Shown: positions 17,885 through 28,447, numbered from the stretch's first letter. The stretch: DNA of 64,000 bases from Pseudomonas sp. NFR16 (GCF_900108875.1 NZ_FNYJ01000008.1:1-64000), one strand, 5' to 3'. Translations and numbers: made by a program. The notes: generated by a model from the letters alone, not told the origin.

Positions 17885-19078
17885 GTGGCTAAAGAAAAAT
17901 TTGAACGTAACAAACCGCACGTCAACGTTGGCACCATCGGTCACGTTGACCACGGTAAAACCACTCTGACCGCTGCTCTGACTCGCGTCTGCTCCGAAGT
18001 TTTCGGTTCGGCTAAAGTCGACTTCGACAAAATCGACAGCGCGCCAGAAGAAAAGGCTCGTGGTATCACCATCAACACCGCTCACGTTGAGTACGATTCG
18101 TCCGTACGTCACTACGCGCACGTTGACTGCCCAGGCCACGCCGACTACGTGAAAAACATGATCACCGGTGCTGCCCAGATGGACGGCGCGATCCTGGTTT
18201 GCTCGGCCGCTGATGGTCCGATGCCACAGACCCGTGAGCACATCCTGCTGTCCCGTCAGGTTGGCGTTCCGTACATCGTTGTCTTCCTGAACAAGGCTGA
18301 CATGGTTGACGACGCTGAGCTGCTGGAACTGGTCGAGATGGAAGTTCGTGATCTGCTGAGCACTTACGAGTTCCCAGGCGACGACACTCCGATCATCATC
18401 GGTTCTGCGCTGATGGCTCTGAACGGCCAAGACGACAACGAAATGGGTACCTCGGCCGTTAAGAAGCTGGTTGAGACTCTGGACAGCTACATCCCAGAAC
18501 CAGTTCGTGCCATCGACAAGCCGTTCCTGATGCCAATCGAAGACGTGTTCTCGATCTCGGGTCGCGGTACTGTAGTTACCGGTCGTGTTGAGCGTGGCAT
18601 CATCAAGATCCAGGAAGAAGTTGAGATCGTGGGTCTGCGTGACACCACCAAGACTACTTGCACTGGCGTTGAGATGTTCCGCAAGCTGCTGGACGAAGGT
18701 CGTGCGGGCGAGAACTGCGGCGTTCTGCTGCGTGGTACCAAGCGTGACGACGTTGAGCGTGGTCAGGTTCTGGTTAAGCCAGGTACCGTTAAGCCTCACA
18801 CTCAGTTCGAAGCTGAAATCTACGTGCTGAGCAAGGAAGAAGGCGGTCGCCACACTCCGTTCTTCAAAGGCTACCGTCCACAGTTCTACTTCCGTACTAC
18901 CGACGTAACTGGTAGCTGCGAACTGCCGGAAGGCACCGAAATGGTTATGCCAGGTGACAACGTTAAAGTTTCCGTCACTCTGATCAAGCCAATCGCAATG
19001 GAAGACGGTCTGCGTTTCGCTATCCGTGAAGGCGGTCGTACCGTCGGCGCTGGCGTCGTAGCCAAAATCATCGCTTAA
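17885..19078 (+). CDS. tuf: Elongation factor Tu
   Basis: EF-Tu delivers aminoacyl-tRNA to the ribosome. The 397-aa protein has G1 GHVDHGKT, the switch [10 protein letters not shown] and NKAD, plus the two C-terminal beta-barrels. The start is GTG at 17885 ([12 protein letters not shown]), preceded by AGGAG. This is the str-operon copy (tufA position). The other tuf copy expected between tRNA-Thr and tRNA-Trp in P. aeruginosa is absent from this window, so this may be the only tuf gene. Confidence 0.98.
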   Translation: MAKEKFERNKPHVNVGTIGHVDHGKTTLTAALTRVCSEVFGSAKVDFDKIDSAPEEKARGITINTAHVEYDSSVRHYAHVDCPGHADYVKNMITGAAQMDGAILVCSAADGPMPQTREHILLSRQVGVPYIVVFLNKADMVDDAELLELVEMEVRDLLSTYEFPGDDTPIIIGSALMALNGQDDNEMGTSAVKKLVETLDSYIPEPVRAIDKPFLMPIEDVFSISGRGTVVTGRVERGIIKIQEEVEIVGLRDTTKTTCTGVEMFRKLLDEGRAGENCGVLLRGTKRDDVERGQVLVKPGTVKPHTQFEAEIYVLSKEEGGRHTPFFKGYRPQFYFRTTDVTGSCELPEGTEMVMPGDNVKVSVTLIKPIAMEDGLRFAIREGGRTVGAGVVAKIIA

Positions 19079-19091
19079 GCGTTGATTTGAG

Positions 19092-19120
19092 AAAAAGCCC
19101 CCGCTTGCGGGGGCTTTTTT
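19092..19120 (+). terminator. Terminator of the str operon
   Basis: A 9-bp stem AGCCCCCGC / GCGGGGGCT with a two-base loop is followed by TTTTTT, 13 bases after the tuf stop. It is a textbook intrinsic terminator, and the rpsJ promoter begins seven bases after it. Confidence 0.93.
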
Positions 19121-19126
19121 ATTGGG

Positions 19127-19155
19127 TTGACACTCTGTTAGCTCGTCTATAGAAT
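19127..19155 (+). promoter_or_regulatory. Sigma-70 promoter of the S10 operon
   Basis: TTGACA (19127-19132), a 17-bp spacer and TAGAAT (19150-19155) are close to consensus, followed by a GC-rich discriminator (TGCGCC). Transcription would start near 19162, leaving a leader of only about 55 nt before rpsJ. That is far shorter than the E. coli S10 leader used for L4 attenuation. Confidence 0.8.
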
Positions 19156-19216
19156 TGCGCCTCCTTTTAACGGGCGTATTGCGCTCGGTGGGAAGTAGCC
19201 TGGAGTCTGAAATCCA

Positions 19217-19528
19217 ATGCAAAATCAGCAAATCCGTATCAGGTTGAAGGCTTTCGACCATCGCCTGATCGACCAATCCACCCAGGAAATCGTGGAAACC
19301 GCGAAACGTACTGGTGCTCAAGTGCGTGGTCCGATTCCACTGCCTACCCGTAAAGAGCGGTTCACCGTTCTGGTTTCTCCGCACGTCAACAAAGACGCGC
19401 GCGACCAGTACGAGATCCGCACTCATAAGCGCGTTCTGGACATCGTCCAGCCAACGGATAAAACCGTTGATGCACTTATGAAGCTTGATCTTGCGGCAGG
19501 CGTGGAAGTGCAGATCAGCCTCGGCTAA
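19217..19528 (+). CDS. rpsJ: 30S ribosomal protein S10 (NusE)
   Basis: S10 is a 30S head protein and, as NusE, pairs with NusB in antitermination and with NusG in transcription-translation coupling; nusB and nusG are both in this window. The 103-aa protein begins [22 protein letters not shown]. First gene of the S10 operon, 81 bases before rplC. Confidence 0.98.
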
Positions 19529-19609
19529 GACTTGGGTCTTGGTCGTGTAACGCTCTGAAATGGGCGGCCATAGCGGGTGAAAGCCCCGTACACTCATGAG
19601 GTTTACAAC

Positions 19610-20245
19610 ATGACTATTGGTGTAGTCGGTCGAAAAGCGGGCATGACCCGTATTTTCACCGAAGAAGGTGTCTCCATTCCGGTCACGGTCATTGAGATCG
19701 AGCCGAATCGCGTCACCCAGTTCAAAACCGAAGAAAGCGATGGCTATCGTGCAGTGCAAGTCACTGTCGGTGAGCGTCGTGCTTCGCGCGTGACTGCAGC
19801 TCAAGCAGGTCACTTCGCTAAAGCGAATGTTGCCGCTGGTCGTACTGTTCTGGAATTCCGTCTTGAAGAAGGCGAGTACCAGGCCGGCGATCTGATCAAT
19901 GCAGAAATCTTCGCAGCTGGCCAACTGGTAGATGTTACCGGTCAGTCGAAAGGTAAAGGCTTCGCCGGTACCATCAAGCGTTGGAATTTCCGCGGTCAGG
20001 ACAACACCCACGGTAACTCCGTATCCCACCGCGTCCCAGGCTCTATCGGCCAGTGCCAGACTCCTGGTCGTGTATTCAAGGGCAAGAAAATGTCCGGTCA
20101 TATGGGCGCTGAGCGCGTGACCGTGCAGTCCCTGGAAGTAGTGCGCGTGGACGCTGAACGCAATCTGTTGTTGGTCAAGGGTGCTGTTCCTGGCGCTACT
20201 GGCGGCAACGTGGTTGTACGTCCAGCAGCCAAGGCTCGCGGTTAA
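19610..20245 (+). CDS. rplC: 50S ribosomal protein L3
   Basis: L3 reaches toward the peptidyl-transferase centre and is an early assembly protein. The 211-aa protein begins [16 protein letters not shown]. The region [22 protein letters not shown] includes the glutamine that PrmB methylates in E. coli. I chose ATG 19610; an upstream in-frame ATG at 19577 lacks family support. Confidence 0.97.
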   Translation: MTIGVVGRKAGMTRIFTEEGVSIPVTVIEIEPNRVTQFKTEESDGYRAVQVTVGERRASRVTAAQAGHFAKANVAAGRTVLEFRLEEGEYQAGDLINAEIFAAGQLVDVTGQSKGKGFAGTIKRWNFRGQDNTHGNSVSHRVPGSIGQCQTPGRVFKGKKMSGHMGAERVTVQSLEVVRVDAERNLLLVKGAVPGATGGNVVVRPAAKARG

Positions 20246-20257
20246 GGGGAAGCTGAC

Positions 20258-20860
20258 ATGCAATTAAATGTAAATGACGCTCAAGCGATCGAAGTTTCCG
20301 AACTGACATTTGGCGGCGAGTTCAACGAGACGCTGGTTCACCAAGCAGTCGTGGCCTACATGGCTGGCGGCCGTCAAGGTAGCAAGCAGCAAAAGACCCG
20401 TTCCGACGTTTCCGGTGGCGGTAAGCGCCCTTGGCGTCAGAAGGGCACTGGCCGTGCTCGTGCCGGTACTATCCGTAGCCCAATCTGGCGTGGCGGCGGT
20501 ACCACTTTCGCAGCACGTCCTCAGGACCACTCTCAGAAGCTCAACAAGAAGATGTACCGCGCAGCACTGCGCTCCATCCTCGCTGAGCTGGTTCGTACTG
20601 ATCGTCTGGTCGTGGTTCAGGATTTCGCCGTTGAATCGCCGAAAACCAAAGACCTGCTGGGCAAACTGAACAACATGAGCCTGACCGACGTTCTGATCGT
20701 GTCGGACGCTGTTGATCAGAACCTGTACCTGGCTGCTCGTAACCTGCCGCACGTTGATGTGCGTGACGTACAAGGTTCCGATCCAGTTAGTCTGATCGCA
20801 TACGACAAAGTGTTGATCACTGTGTCGGCCGTGAAGAAATTCGAGGAGCTGCTGGGATGA
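20258..20860 (+). CDS. rplD: 50S ribosomal protein L4
   Basis: L4 lines the exit tunnel with its extended loop (about 45-100, [20 protein letters not shown]). In E. coli it also represses the S10 operon through the leader, but the leader here looks too short for that form of control. The 200-aa protein overlaps the rplW start by four bases. Confidence 0.97.
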   Translation: MQLNVNDAQAIEVSELTFGGEFNETLVHQAVVAYMAGGRQGSKQQKTRSDVSGGGKRPWRQKGTGRARAGTIRSPIWRGGGTTFAARPQDHSQKLNKKMYRAALRSILAELVRTDRLVVVQDFAVESPKTKDLLGKLNNMSLTDVLIVSDAVDQNLYLAARNLPHVDVRDVQGSDPVSLIAYDKVLITVSAVKKFEELLG

Positions 20861-21156
20861 ACCAGGAACGCGTATTTAAAGTTCTGCTTGGCCCGCACGT
20901 TTCCGAGAAGGCTACGGTTCTGGCAGACAAAAAAGGTCAGTTCGTTTTCAAGGTTGCTACTGATGCAACCAAGCTGGAAATCAAGAAGGCCGTCGAAAGC
21001 CTGTTCAGCGTGAAAGTAGAGCGCGTGACTACCCTGAATGTTCTGGGTAAAACCAAGCGCACTGCTCGCGGTCTGGGCAAGCGTAATGACTGGAAGAAGG
21101 CAGTTATCTCCCTTCAGCCAGGCCAAGATCTCGATTTCAGCAGCAGTGCTGAGTAA
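20857..21156 (+). CDS. rplW: 50S ribosomal protein L23
   Basis: L23 lies at the tunnel exit and is the docking site for trigger factor and SRP. The 99-aa protein has the usual [22 protein letters not shown] start. Its ATG overlaps the rplD stop (ATGA), implying translational coupling. Confidence 0.97.
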   Translation: MNQERVFKVLLGPHVSEKATVLADKKGQFVFKVATDATKLEIKKAVESLFSVKVERVTTLNVLGKTKRTARGLGKRNDWKKAVISLQPGQDLDFSSSAE

Positions 21157-21170
21157 GGAAGGGGTGCATC

Positions 21171-21995
21171 ATGGCAATCGTTAAATGCAAACCGACTTCC
21201 CCTGGCCGCCGTTTTGTGGTCAAGGTGGTCAACCAGGAGCTGCACAAAGGCGCTCCTCACGCACCGCTGCTCGAGAAAAAATCGAAGTCTGGTGGTCGTA
21301 ACAACAATGGCCGTATCACTACTCGTCACGTTGGTGGTGGTCATAAGCAGCATTATCGTCTGGTCGATTTCCGTCGCAACGACAAAGATGGCATTGCTGC
21401 CACTGTCGAGCGTATCGAATACGATCCAAACCGTACTGCTCACATCGCACTGCTGCTGTACGCAGACGGCGAACGTCGTTACATCATCGCGCCGAAGGGC
21501 GTGAGTGCTGGCGACCAGCTGATCGCAGGCGCACTGGCTCCAATCAAGCCAGGTAATGCTCTGCAGCTGCGCAACATCCCAGTGGGTTCTACCGTTCACG
21601 GTATCGAGCTGAAGCCTGGTAAAGGTGCTCAGATCGCTCGCTCCGCTGGTGCTTCGGCTCAGCTGATCGCTCGTGAAGGTGTCTACGTGACCCTGCGTCT
21701 TCGCTCCGGTGAAATGCGTAAAGTCCTGTCCGAATGCCGTGCAACTCTGGGTGAGGTTTCCAACTCCGAGCACAGCCTGCGTTCGCTGGGTAAAGCTGGT
21801 GCCAAGCGCTGGCGTGGCGTTCGCCCAACCGTTCGTGGTGTTGCCATGAACCCGGTTGACCACCCACATGGTGGTGGTGAAGGTCGTACCTCTGGTGGTC
21901 GTCATCCGGTATCGCCGTGGGGCTTCCCGACTAAGGGCGCGAAGACTCGTGGTAATAAGCGTACCGACAAAATGATCGTCCGTCGTCGCAAGTAA
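21171..21995 (+). CDS. rplB: 50S ribosomal protein L2
   Basis: L2 is needed for subunit association and peptidyl-transferase activity. The 274-aa protein carries the signature [29 protein letters not shown] region (about 223-251), including the conserved His of NPVDHPHGG. Normal length; 14 bases after rplW. Confidence 0.98.
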   Translation: MAIVKCKPTSPGRRFVVKVVNQELHKGAPHAPLLEKKSKSGGRNNNGRITTRHVGGGHKQHYRLVDFRRNDKDGIAATVERIEYDPNRTAHIALLLYADGERRYIIAPKGVSAGDQLIAGALAPIKPGNALQLRNIPVGSTVHGIELKPGKGAQIARSAGASAQLIAREGVYVTLRLRSGEMRKVLSECRATLGEVSNSEHSLRSLGKAGAKRWRGVRPTVRGVAMNPVDHPHGGGEGRTSGGRHPVSPWGFPTKGAKTRGNKRTDKMIVRRRK

Positions 21996-22011
21996 ATAGA
22001 GGGATACGACA

Positions 22012-22287
22012 GTGCCACGTTCTCTGAAAAAAGGTCCTTTTATTGATCTTCACCTACTGAAGAAGATCGAAGTGGCGGCGGAAAAGAACGATCGCAAACC
22101 AGTTAAAACCTGGTCGCGTCGTTCGATGATCCTGCCACAAATGGTCGGTCTGACCATTGCTGTGCATAACGGTCGTCAGCATGTTCCTGTTCTCGTGAAC
22201 GAAGACATGGTCGGCCACAAACTGGGCGAGTTTGCCGGTACCCGCACTTATCGTGGGCACGTGGCAGACAAGAAAGCCAAGCGTTAA
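22012..22287 (+). CDS. rpsS: 30S ribosomal protein S19
   Basis: S19 forms the A-site side of the 30S head with S13. The 91-aa protein begins [18 protein letters not shown] and has the [17 protein letters not shown] segment. The start is GTG at 22012, read as Met. Confidence 0.97.
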   Translation: MPRSLKKGPFIDLHLLKKIEVAAEKNDRKPVKTWSRRSMILPQMVGLTIAVHNGRQHVPVLVNEDMVGHKLGEFAGTRTYRGHVADKKAKR

Positions 22288-22300
22288 GGGGTAAGGAACG

Positions 22301-22633
22301 ATGGAAGTAGCCGCTAAGTTGTCGGGCGCTCGAATCTCCGCCCAGAAAGCCCGCTTGGTCGCCGACCAGATCCGCGGGAAGAAGGTGGGCGATGCGCTCA
22401 ACCTGTTGGCTTTCAGCAGTAAGAAAGCCGCCGAGATCATGAAAAAAGTGCTGGAGTCGGCCGTAGCCAACGCCGAGCATAACGAAGGCGCAGACGTTGA
22501 TGACCTGAAGGTCTCCACCGTTTTCGTCAACGAAGGGCGTTCGCTGAAGCGCATCATGCCACGTGCCAAAGGCCGTGCTGATCGCATCGTCAAGCGGTCT
22601 TGCCATATCACTGTCAAGGTTGCTGACAAGTAA
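22301..22633 (+). CDS. rplV: 50S ribosomal protein L22
   Basis: L22 and L4 form the narrowest part of the peptide exit tunnel. The 110-aa protein starts [20 protein letters not shown] and ends with the hairpin and rRNA-binding region [22 protein letters not shown]. Thirteen bases separate it from both neighbours. Confidence 0.97.
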
Positions 22634-22646
22634 CGGAGTCGAAGAG

Positions 22647-23333
22647 ATGGGTCAGAAAGTACATCCCATTGGCATTCGCCTGGGAATCGTCAAGGAGCAC
22701 ACCTCCGTCTGGTACGCAGACGGTCGGACTTATGCGGACTACTTGTTCGCTGATCTGAAGGTGCGTGAGTATCTCCAAGACAAACTAAAAAGCGCGTCCG
22801 TAAGCCGTATCGATATCCATCGTCCGGCTCAGACTGCACGTATCACCATCCACACCGCTCGTCCCGGCATCGTGATCGGCAAGAAAGGTGAAGATGTTGA
22901 GAAACTGCGTCAGGACCTGACCAAGCAAATGGGTGTGCCTGTGCACATCAATATCGAAGAGATCCGCAAGCCGGAGCTCGACGGTATGCTGGTTGCGCAG
23001 AGCGTAGCTCAGCAGCTGGAGCGTCGCGTAATGTTCCGTCGCGCTATGAAGCGCGCAGTACAGAACGCCATGCGCATTGGTGCCAAAGGCATCAAAATCC
23101 AAGTGAGCGGTCGTCTCGGCGGTGCTGAAATCGCACGTACTGAATGGTATCGCGAAGGTCGTGTGCCACTGCACACCCTGCGTGCCGACATCGACTATGC
23201 CAACTACGAAGCTCACACCACCTACGGTGTGATCGGTGTAAAGGTTTGGATCTTCAAAGGCGAAGTAATTGGTGGTCGCCAGGAAGAGCTGAAACCGCAA
23301 GCACCAGCGCCTCGTAAAAAAGCTGCTAAGTAA
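22647..23333 (+). CDS. rpsC: 30S ribosomal protein S3
   Basis: S3 lies at the mRNA entry tunnel and contributes to ribosomal helicase activity. The 228-aa protein begins [16 protein letters not shown], contains the KH motif [12 protein letters not shown] (about 63-74) and ends in a basic tail. I chose ATG 22647; the reading frame continues upstream inside rplV but lacks family support there. Confidence 0.97.
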
Positions 23334-23345
23334 GGGGTACGCCAA

Positions 23346-23759
23346 ATGTTGCAACCAAAGCGTACGAAGTTCCGCAAGCAGATGACCGGCCACAACCGTG
23401 GTCTGGCACTGCGCGGTAGCAAAGTCAGCTTCGGCGAGTTCGCGCTGAAGTCTGTAGCTCGTGGTCGTCTCACCGCTCGTCAGATCGAGTCAGCGCGTCG
23501 TGCTCTGACCCGTCACGTAAAACGTGGTGGCAAGATCTGGATCCGTGTATTCCCGGACAAGCCTATCTCCAAAAAGCCCCTCGAAGTTCGTATGGGTAAA
23601 GGTAAGGGTAACGTCGAATACTGGGTTGCCCAGATTCAGCCAGGCAAAGTCCTGTATGAAATCGAGGGTGTTTCCGAAGAGTTGGCGCGTGAGGCTTTCG
23701 CCCTGGCTGCTGCAAAGCTGCCGCTCGCCACCTCCTTTGTTAAGCGGACGGTGATGTGA
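23346..23759 (+). CDS. rplP: 50S ribosomal protein L16
   Basis: L16 organises the A-tRNA and peptidyl-transferase architecture and is a late assembly protein. The 137-aa protein begins [21 protein letters not shown]. The Arg-rich middle includes the position hydroxylated by YcfD/RoxA in E. coli. Its TGA stop overlaps the rpmC ATG by one base. Confidence 0.97.
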
Positions 23760-23950
23760 TGAAAGCGAATGAACTTCGTGAAAAATCAGCACAGCAACTG
23801 AACGAGCAACTGCTCGGCTTGCTGCGCGACCAGTTCAATCTGCGCATGCAGAAGGCAACTGGCCAGTTGGGGCAGTCTCACCTGCTCTCGCAAGTTAAGC
23901 GTGACATCGCTCGCGTGAAGACTGTGCTCAACCAGCAGGCAGGTAAGTAA
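23759..23950 (+). CDS. rpmC: 50S ribosomal protein L29
   Basis: L29 lies next to L23 at the exit tunnel. The 63-aa two-helix protein begins [31 protein letters not shown]. The ATG at 23759 shares its A with the rplP stop (TGATG). A GTG three bases upstream would add one Met and is not preferred. Confidence 0.96.
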
Positions 23951-23952
23951 TC

Positions 23953-24219
23953 ATGGCTGAAGCCGAAAAAACCGTCCGTACGCTGACTGGCCGTGTTGTC
24001 AGCGACAAGATGGACAAGACCATCACCGTTCTGATTGAGCGTCGCGTCAAGCACCCGATCTACGGTAAATACGTTAAGCGTTCGACTAAGCTGCACGCGC
24101 ACGACGAAACCAATCAATGCCACATCGGCGACAAAGTCACTATTCGTGAAACTCGTCCGATGGCCAAGACCAAATCTTGGGCGCTGGTTGATGTTCTCGA
24201 ACGCGCTGTGGAAGTCTAA
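23953..24219 (+). CDS. rpsQ: 30S ribosomal protein S17
   Basis: S17 is a primary 16S-binding OB-fold protein. The 88-aa product has the typical [31 protein letters not shown]-type core (about 8-40). It starts two bases after rpmC. Confidence 0.97.
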   Translation: MAEAEKTVRTLTGRVVSDKMDKTITVLIERRVKHPIYGKYVKRSTKLHAHDETNQCHIGDKVTIRETRPMAKTKSWALVDVLERAVEV

Positions 24220-24242
24220 GGGCTAGGGGTCGGAGAAATTAT

Positions 24243-24611
24243 ATGATTCAGACTCAATCCATGCTCGATGTGGCCGATAACAGCGGCGCTCGCCGCGTTA
24301 TGTGCATCAAGGTGCTTGGTGGCTCTCATCGTCGTTACGCTGGTATCGGTGACATCATCAAAGTGACCGTCAAGGAAGCAATTCCGCGCGGTAAGGTGAA
24401 GAAAGGTCAAGTGATGACTGCTGTTGTAGTCCGCACTCGCCACGGTGTTCGTCGTGCAGACGGCTCCATCATCCGCTTTGACGGCAACGCTGCTGTTCTG
24501 TTGAACAACAAGCAAGAGCCGATCGGCACCCGTATCTTTGGGCCAGTGACCCGTGAACTTCGTACTGAGAAGTTCATGAAGATCGTCTCGCTCGCCCCAG
24601 AAGTGCTGTAA
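24243..24611 (+). CDS. rplN: 50S ribosomal protein L14
   Basis: L14 forms intersubunit bridges and is the binding site of the silencing factor RsfS. The 122-aa protein begins [28 protein letters not shown] and has the usual C-terminal GPVTRELR segment. By synteny with E. coli it starts the spc group, but no promoter is visible in the 23-base gap. Confidence 0.97.
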   Translation: MIQTQSMLDVADNSGARRVMCIKVLGGSHRRYAGIGDIIKVTVKEAIPRGKVKKGQVMTAVVVRTRHGVRRADGSIIRFDGNAAVLLNNKQEPIGTRIFGPVTRELRTEKFMKIVSLAPEVL

Positions 24612-24622
24612 GGAGATCCGAC

Positions 24623-24937
24623 ATGCAAAAGATTCGTCGTGACGACGAGATCATCGTGATCGCCGGCAAAGACAAAGGTAAGCGCGGTAAGGTGCTCAAG
24701 GTTCTCGCTGACGACCGTCTGGTCGTTGGTGGGATCAACCTGGTGAAGCGTCATACCAAGCCTAACCCGATGTCGGGCGTACAGGGCGGTATCGTCGAGA
24801 AAGAAGCGCCACTGCACGCTTCCAACGTCGCCATTTTCAACGGCGCAACCAACAAGGCTGACCGCGTTGGTTTCAAAGTTGAAGACGGCAAAAAAATTCG
24901 TGTCTTCAAGTCGACCCAAAAAGCGGTTGATGCTTGA
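24623..24937 (+). CDS. rplX: 50S ribosomal protein L24
   Basis: L24 is an assembly initiator that binds the 5' end of 23S rRNA. The 104-aa protein has the KOW motif [21 protein letters not shown] (about 6-26), with a strong AAGGAG ribosome site upstream. Confidence 0.97.
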   Translation: MQKIRRDDEIIVIAGKDKGKRGKVLKVLADDRLVVGGINLVKRHTKPNPMSGVQGGIVEKEAPLHASNVAIFNGATNKADRVGFKVEDGKKIRVFKSTQKAVDA

Positions 24938-24957
24938 ACACTGCTAGGTAGAAGACC

Positions 24958-25497
24958 ATGGCACGACTGAAAGAGATTTACTGGAAGGAAATCGCACCCA
25001 AGCTTAAGGAAGAACTTAAGCTTGAGAACGTGATGGAAGTTCCACGCGTTACCAAGATCACCCTGAACATGGGTCTGGGCGAAGCGATCGGCGACAAGAA
25101 AGTCATCGAGCACGCTGTTGCTGACCTGGAAAAGATCACCGGCCAGAAAGTCGTTGTGACTTACGCTCGGAAATCCATCGCTGGCTTCAAAGTCCGTGAA
25201 GGTTGGCCGATCGGCGTCAAAGTGACTCTGCGCCGTGAGCGTATGTACGAGTTCCTGGATCGTCTGCTGTCGATCTCCCTGCCTCGGGTTCGCGACTTCC
25301 GCGGCCTGAATGCCAAGTCCTTCGATGGTCGTGGCAACTACAGCATGGGCGTGAAAGAGCAGATCATTTTCCCGGAAATCGACTACGACAAGATCGATGC
25401 CCTGCGCGGTCTGGACATTACCCTGACCACCACTGCTCGTACGGACGAAGAAGGTCGCGCACTGCTGCGTGCTTTCAAGTTCCCGTTCCGCAACTGA
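24958..25497 (+). CDS. rplE: 50S ribosomal protein L5
   Basis: L5 binds 5S rRNA and contacts the P-site tRNA and S13. The 179-aa protein is full length, with [14 protein letters not shown] (about 29-42) and the C-terminal [16 protein letters not shown]. Confidence 0.97.
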   Translation: MARLKEIYWKEIAPKLKEELKLENVMEVPRVTKITLNMGLGEAIGDKKVIEHAVADLEKITGQKVVVTYARKSIAGFKVREGWPIGVKVTLRRERMYEFLDRLLSISLPRVRDFRGLNAKSFDGRGNYSMGVKEQIIFPEIDYDKIDALRGLDITLTTTARTDEEGRALLRAFKFPFRN

Positions 25498-25510
25498 TTG
25501 GAGTAGGACC

Positions 25511-25816
25511 ATGGCCAAGAAGAGCATGAAAAACCGTGAGCTGAAGCGTCAGCTCACCGTTGCCAAGTACGCTACCAAGCGTGCTGCGCTGAAAGCGATC
25601 ATCGTGGATCTGAACGCAAGTCCAGAAGCACGTTGGGAAGCGACCGTCGCACTTCAGAAGCAACCACGTGACGCAAGCGCCTCGCGCATGCGTAACCGTT
25701 GCCGTCTGACCGGTCGTCCGCACGGCGTTTACCGCAAGTTCGGCCTCGGCCGTAACATGCTGCGTCAAGCAGCAATGCGTGGCGACGTACCAGGTCTGGT
25801 TAAAGCCAGCTGGTAA
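25511..25816 (+). CDS. rpsN: 30S ribosomal protein S14, zinc-free form
   Basis: S14 is a 30S head protein. The 101-aa length and the C-terminal [21 protein letters not shown] lack the CxxC pairs of the short zinc type, so this is the long, zinc-independent form. I chose ATG 25511 ([14 protein letters not shown]); an upstream in-frame start inside rplE is unlikely. It is followed by 213 non-coding bases with a hairpin and a promoter. Confidence 0.97.
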   Translation: MAKKSMKNRELKRQLTVAKYATKRAALKAIIVDLNASPEARWEATVALQKQPRDASASRMRNRCRLTGRPHGVYRKFGLGRNMLRQAAMRGDVPGLVKASW

Positions 25817-25878
25817 GCCGTACTTCTCGCAACGCGCCGCTCGGATTCGTCGAAACCGACCGGCGTGATGCCTGAATT

Positions 25879-25908
25879 CGAATCAAGCCCCTTTTGGGGC
25901 TTGATTCG
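25879..25908 (+). terminator. Terminator-like hairpin inside the spc cluster
   Basis: A perfect 12-bp stem GAATCAAGCCCC / GGGGCTTGATTC with a TTTT loop. The T-tract after it is weak (CGTTTCTGG), so it may be an attenuator or an mRNA-stabilising end rather than a full stop. Its 3' arm contains the -35 box of the following promoter. Confidence 0.7.
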
Positions 25909-25929
25909 TTTCTGGGGTACGTCTAGAAT
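25901..25929 (+). promoter_or_regulatory. Internal sigma-70 promoter before rpsH
   Basis: TTGATT (25901-25906), a 17-bp spacer and TAGAAT (25924-25929) precede rpsH by 100 bases. The -35 box lies within the 3' arm of the preceding hairpin, and the discriminator is GC-rich (TGCCGG). It would give the distal spc genes their own transcript. Confidence 0.65.
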
Positions 25930-26029
25930 TGCCGGCTCGCCAGAGCCCGTGTCTTCACGTGCCCGGAATTTTTAGGCGATAGGTTGTAGCCGCAAGGCTC
26001 ATTTTTTTTGTATCAGGAGCGTCTAGCCC

Positions 26030-26422
26030 ATGAGTATGCAGGACCCGTTAGCGGACATGCTAACTCGTATCCGTAATGCCCAGATGGCTGAAAAGCCCGT
26101 CGTAAGCATGCCATCTTCCACGTTGAAGGTAGCTGTAGCCAAAGTTCTCAAGGACGAAGGTTACATTGCGGGTTATCAGATCAGCAGCGAAACCAAACCG
26201 TTGCTGTCCATCGAGCTGAAATACTTCGAAGGCCGTCCAGTCATCGAAGAAGTCAAGCGCGTTAGCCGTCCAGGCCTGCGTCAGTACAAGTCCGTTGATG
26301 ATCTGCCAAAAGTTCGTGGCGGTCTCGGCGTGTCTATCGTCTCCACCAACAAAGGTGTGATGACGGATCGTGCTGCGCGCGCTGCCGGTGTCGGCGGCGA
26401 AGTGCTTTGCACTGTGTTCTAA
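26030..26422 (+). CDS. rpsH: 30S ribosomal protein S8
   Basis: S8 is a core 16S-binding protein and in E. coli the translational repressor of the spc operon, acting at the L5 start. The 130-aa protein begins [18 protein letters not shown] and ends GGEVLCTVF. An internal promoter separates it from rplE-rpsN, so E. coli-style retro-regulation may differ here. Confidence 0.97.
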   Translation: MSMQDPLADMLTRIRNAQMAEKPVVSMPSSTLKVAVAKVLKDEGYIAGYQISSETKPLLSIELKYFEGRPVIEEVKRVSRPGLRQYKSVDDLPKVRGGLGVSIVSTNKGVMTDRAARAAGVGGEVLCTVF

Positions 26423-26434
26423 GGGGGGATAAGC

Positions 26435-26968
26435 ATGTCACGCGTAGCTAAGAACCCCGTTAAGTTGCCAGCAGGCGTCGAAGTCAAGCTCGTCGGCCAG
26501 CAGCTTTCGGTGAAGGGTGCCAAGGGCACTCTCGACCTGAACGTTCACTCGTCCGTTGAAATTGTTGAAGAGTCCGGTGAGCTGCGTTTTGCTGCTCGCA
26601 ACGGCGATCAGCAGACTCGCGCAATGGCCGGTACCACTCGTGCGTTGGTAAACAACATGGTCCAGGGCGTAAGCCAAGGCTTCGAGCGCAAGCTCCAGCT
26701 GGTCGGTGTCGGTTACAAAGCGCAAGCAAAAGGCAAGGTGCTGAACCTGGCTCTTGGCTTCTCGCACCCAGTGGATTACGAACTGCCGGAAGGCATCACC
26801 GCTGAGACTCCCAACCAAACCGATATCCTGATCCGTGGTATCGACAAGCAGTTGGTTGGTCAAGTGGCCGCTGAGATCCGCGACTTCCGCCGTCCAGAGC
26901 CGTACAAAGGCAAAGGCGTGCGTTACGCGGACGAAGTCGTCCGTCGTAAAGAAGCCAAGAAGAAGTAG
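26435..26968 (+). CDS. rplF: 50S ribosomal protein L6
   Basis: L6 lies near the sarcin-ricin loop at the factor-binding site. The 177-aa protein starts [17 protein letters not shown] and has the C-terminal [13 protein letters not shown] motif. Confidence 0.97.
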   Translation: MSRVAKNPVKLPAGVEVKLVGQQLSVKGAKGTLDLNVHSSVEIVEESGELRFAARNGDQQTRAMAGTTRALVNNMVQGVSQGFERKLQLVGVGYKAQAKGKVLNLALGFSHPVDYELPEGITAETPNQTDILIRGIDKQLVGQVAAEIRDFRRPEPYKGKGVRYADEVVRRKEAKKK

Positions 26969-26978
26969 GGCATAGCAA

Positions 26979-27329
26979 ATGACCGTCAAAAAAGTTACCC
27001 GACTGCGTCGCGCTCGCAAAGCACGCCTGAAAATGCACGAACTCGAAGTCGTGCGTCTCTGCGTGTACCGCTCTTCGCAGCACATTTATGCCCAGGTCAT
27101 TTCGGCCGACGGCAGCAAAGTCCTGGCAAACGCCTCGACTTTGGACAAAGAACTGCGTGATGGGGCCACTGGCAACATCGACGCGGCCACTAAAGTTGGC
27201 CAGCTGATCGCTGAGCGTGCGAAAGCCGCCGGTGTATCGCAAGTGGCTTTTGATCGTTCCGGCTTCAAGTACCACGGTCGCGTCAAGGCGCTGGCTGATG
27301 CTGCTCGTGAAGGCGGGCTGGAGTTCTAA
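26979..27329 (+). CDS. rplR: 50S ribosomal protein L18
   Basis: L18 binds 5S rRNA with L5. The 116-aa protein has the basic N-terminus ([14 protein letters not shown]) and the C-terminal [28 protein letters not shown] typical of the family. It ends three bases before rpsE. Confidence 0.97.
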   Translation: MTVKKVTRLRRARKARLKMHELEVVRLCVYRSSQHIYAQVISADGSKVLANASTLDKELRDGATGNIDAATKVGQLIAERAKAAGVSQVAFDRSGFKYHGRVKALADAAREGGLEF

Positions 27330-27332
27330 GTT

Positions 27333-27833
27333 ATGGCAAATAACGACCAAAAACGCGACGAAGGCTACATCGAGAAGCTGGTTCAGGTTAATCGCGTAGC
27401 AAAAACCGTAAAAGGCGGCCGTATCTTCACTTTCACCGCGTTGACCGTGGTAGGTGATGGTAAGGGCCGTGTTGGCTTCGGCCGTGGCAAGTCGCGTGAA
27501 GTGCCTGCTGCGATCCAGAAGGCAATGGAAGCTGCTCGCCGCAACATGATCCAGGTTGATCTGAACGGCACCACTCTGCAGTACGCCATGAAGTCCGCTC
27601 ACGGTGCTTCCAAGGTTTACATGCAGCCTGCTTCTGAAGGTACTGGCATCATCGCCGGCGGCGCAATGCGTGCTGTCCTGGAAGTTGCCGGCGTTCAGAA
27701 CGTTCTGGCCAAGTGCTACGGTTCGACCAACCCTGTCAACGTTGTTCACGCAACGTTCAAGGGTCTGAAGGCCATGCAGTCTCCTGAGTCCATTGCTGCC
27801 AAGCGCGGCTTGAACGTTGAGGAGATCATCTGA
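27333..27833 (+). CDS. rpsE: 30S ribosomal protein S5
   Basis: S5 affects decoding fidelity and lies near the mRNA entry site. The 166-aa protein has the double-stranded-RNA-binding-like N-terminal domain and the [20 protein letters not shown] segment. rpmD starts two bases after its stop. Confidence 0.97.
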   Translation: MANNDQKRDEGYIEKLVQVNRVAKTVKGGRIFTFTALTVVGDGKGRVGFGRGKSREVPAAIQKAMEAARRNMIQVDLNGTTLQYAMKSAHGASKVYMQPASEGTGIIAGGAMRAVLEVAGVQNVLAKCYGSTNPVNVVHATFKGLKAMQSPESIAAKRGLNVEEII

Positions 27834-27835
27834 TC

Positions 27836-28012
27836 ATGGCTACCGTTAAAGTCACTTTGATCAAAAGCATGACCGGCCGCATCCCTAACCACAAACTGTG
27901 CGTTAAGGGTCTGGGTCTGCGTCGCATCGGTCACACTGTAGAAGTCGCTGACACCCCGGAAAACCGTGGGATGATCAACAAGGCTTACTACATGCTGCGA
28001 GTCGAGGGTTAA
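27836..28012 (+). CDS. rpmD: 50S ribosomal protein L30
   Basis: Small 50S protein between 23S domains II and V. My translation from ATG 27836 gives 58 aa beginning [20 protein letters not shown] and ending YYMLRVEG, matching the family length. It sits in the conserved rpsE-rpmD-rplO order, two bases after rpsE and three before rplO. Confidence 0.97.
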   Translation: MATVKVTLIKSMTGRIPNHKLCVKGLGLRRIGHTVEVADTPENRGMINKAYYMLRVEG

Positions 28013-28015
28013 TCG

Positions 28016-28447
28016 ATGAAACTCAATGATCTGAGTCCTGCGCCGGGTTCCCGTCGCGAGAAGCATCGTCCGGGCCGTGGTATCGGTAGTGGTTTGGGCA
28101 AGACCGGTGGCCGCGGCCACAAAGGTCAGACCTCCCGCTCCGGTGGCACCATCGCTCCGGGCTTCGAAGGCGGTCAACAGCCGTTGCATCGTCGTCTGCC
28201 AAAGTTCGGCTTCGTCTCTTTGAAGGCTATGGATCGTGCAGAAGTTCGCACCTCCGAGCTGGCTAAAGTTGAAGGCGTTGTAACTGTGCAGTCCCTGAAG
28301 GATGCCAACGTGATCAACCAAAACGTACAGCGTGTGAAAATCATGCTGTCCGGTGAGGTTACTCGCGCGGTCACCCTCAAAGGTATCGCAGCCACCAAAG
28401 GTGCGCGTGCGGCTATCGAAGCAGCTGGCGGCAAGTTCGAGGAATAA
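28016..28447 (+). CDS. rplO: 50S ribosomal protein L15
   Basis: L15 is a late 50S assembly protein. The 143-aa protein has the Gly/Arg-rich N-terminus (about 1-50, [19 protein letters not shown]). Its stop codon is directly followed by the secY ATG with no gap. Confidence 0.97.
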   Translation: MKLNDLSPAPGSRREKHRPGRGIGSGLGKTGGRGHKGQTSRSGGTIAPGFEGGQQPLHRRLPKFGFVSLKAMDRAEVRTSELAKVEGVVTVQSLKDANVINQNVQRVKIMLSGEVTRAVTLKGIAATKGARAAIEAAGGKFEE

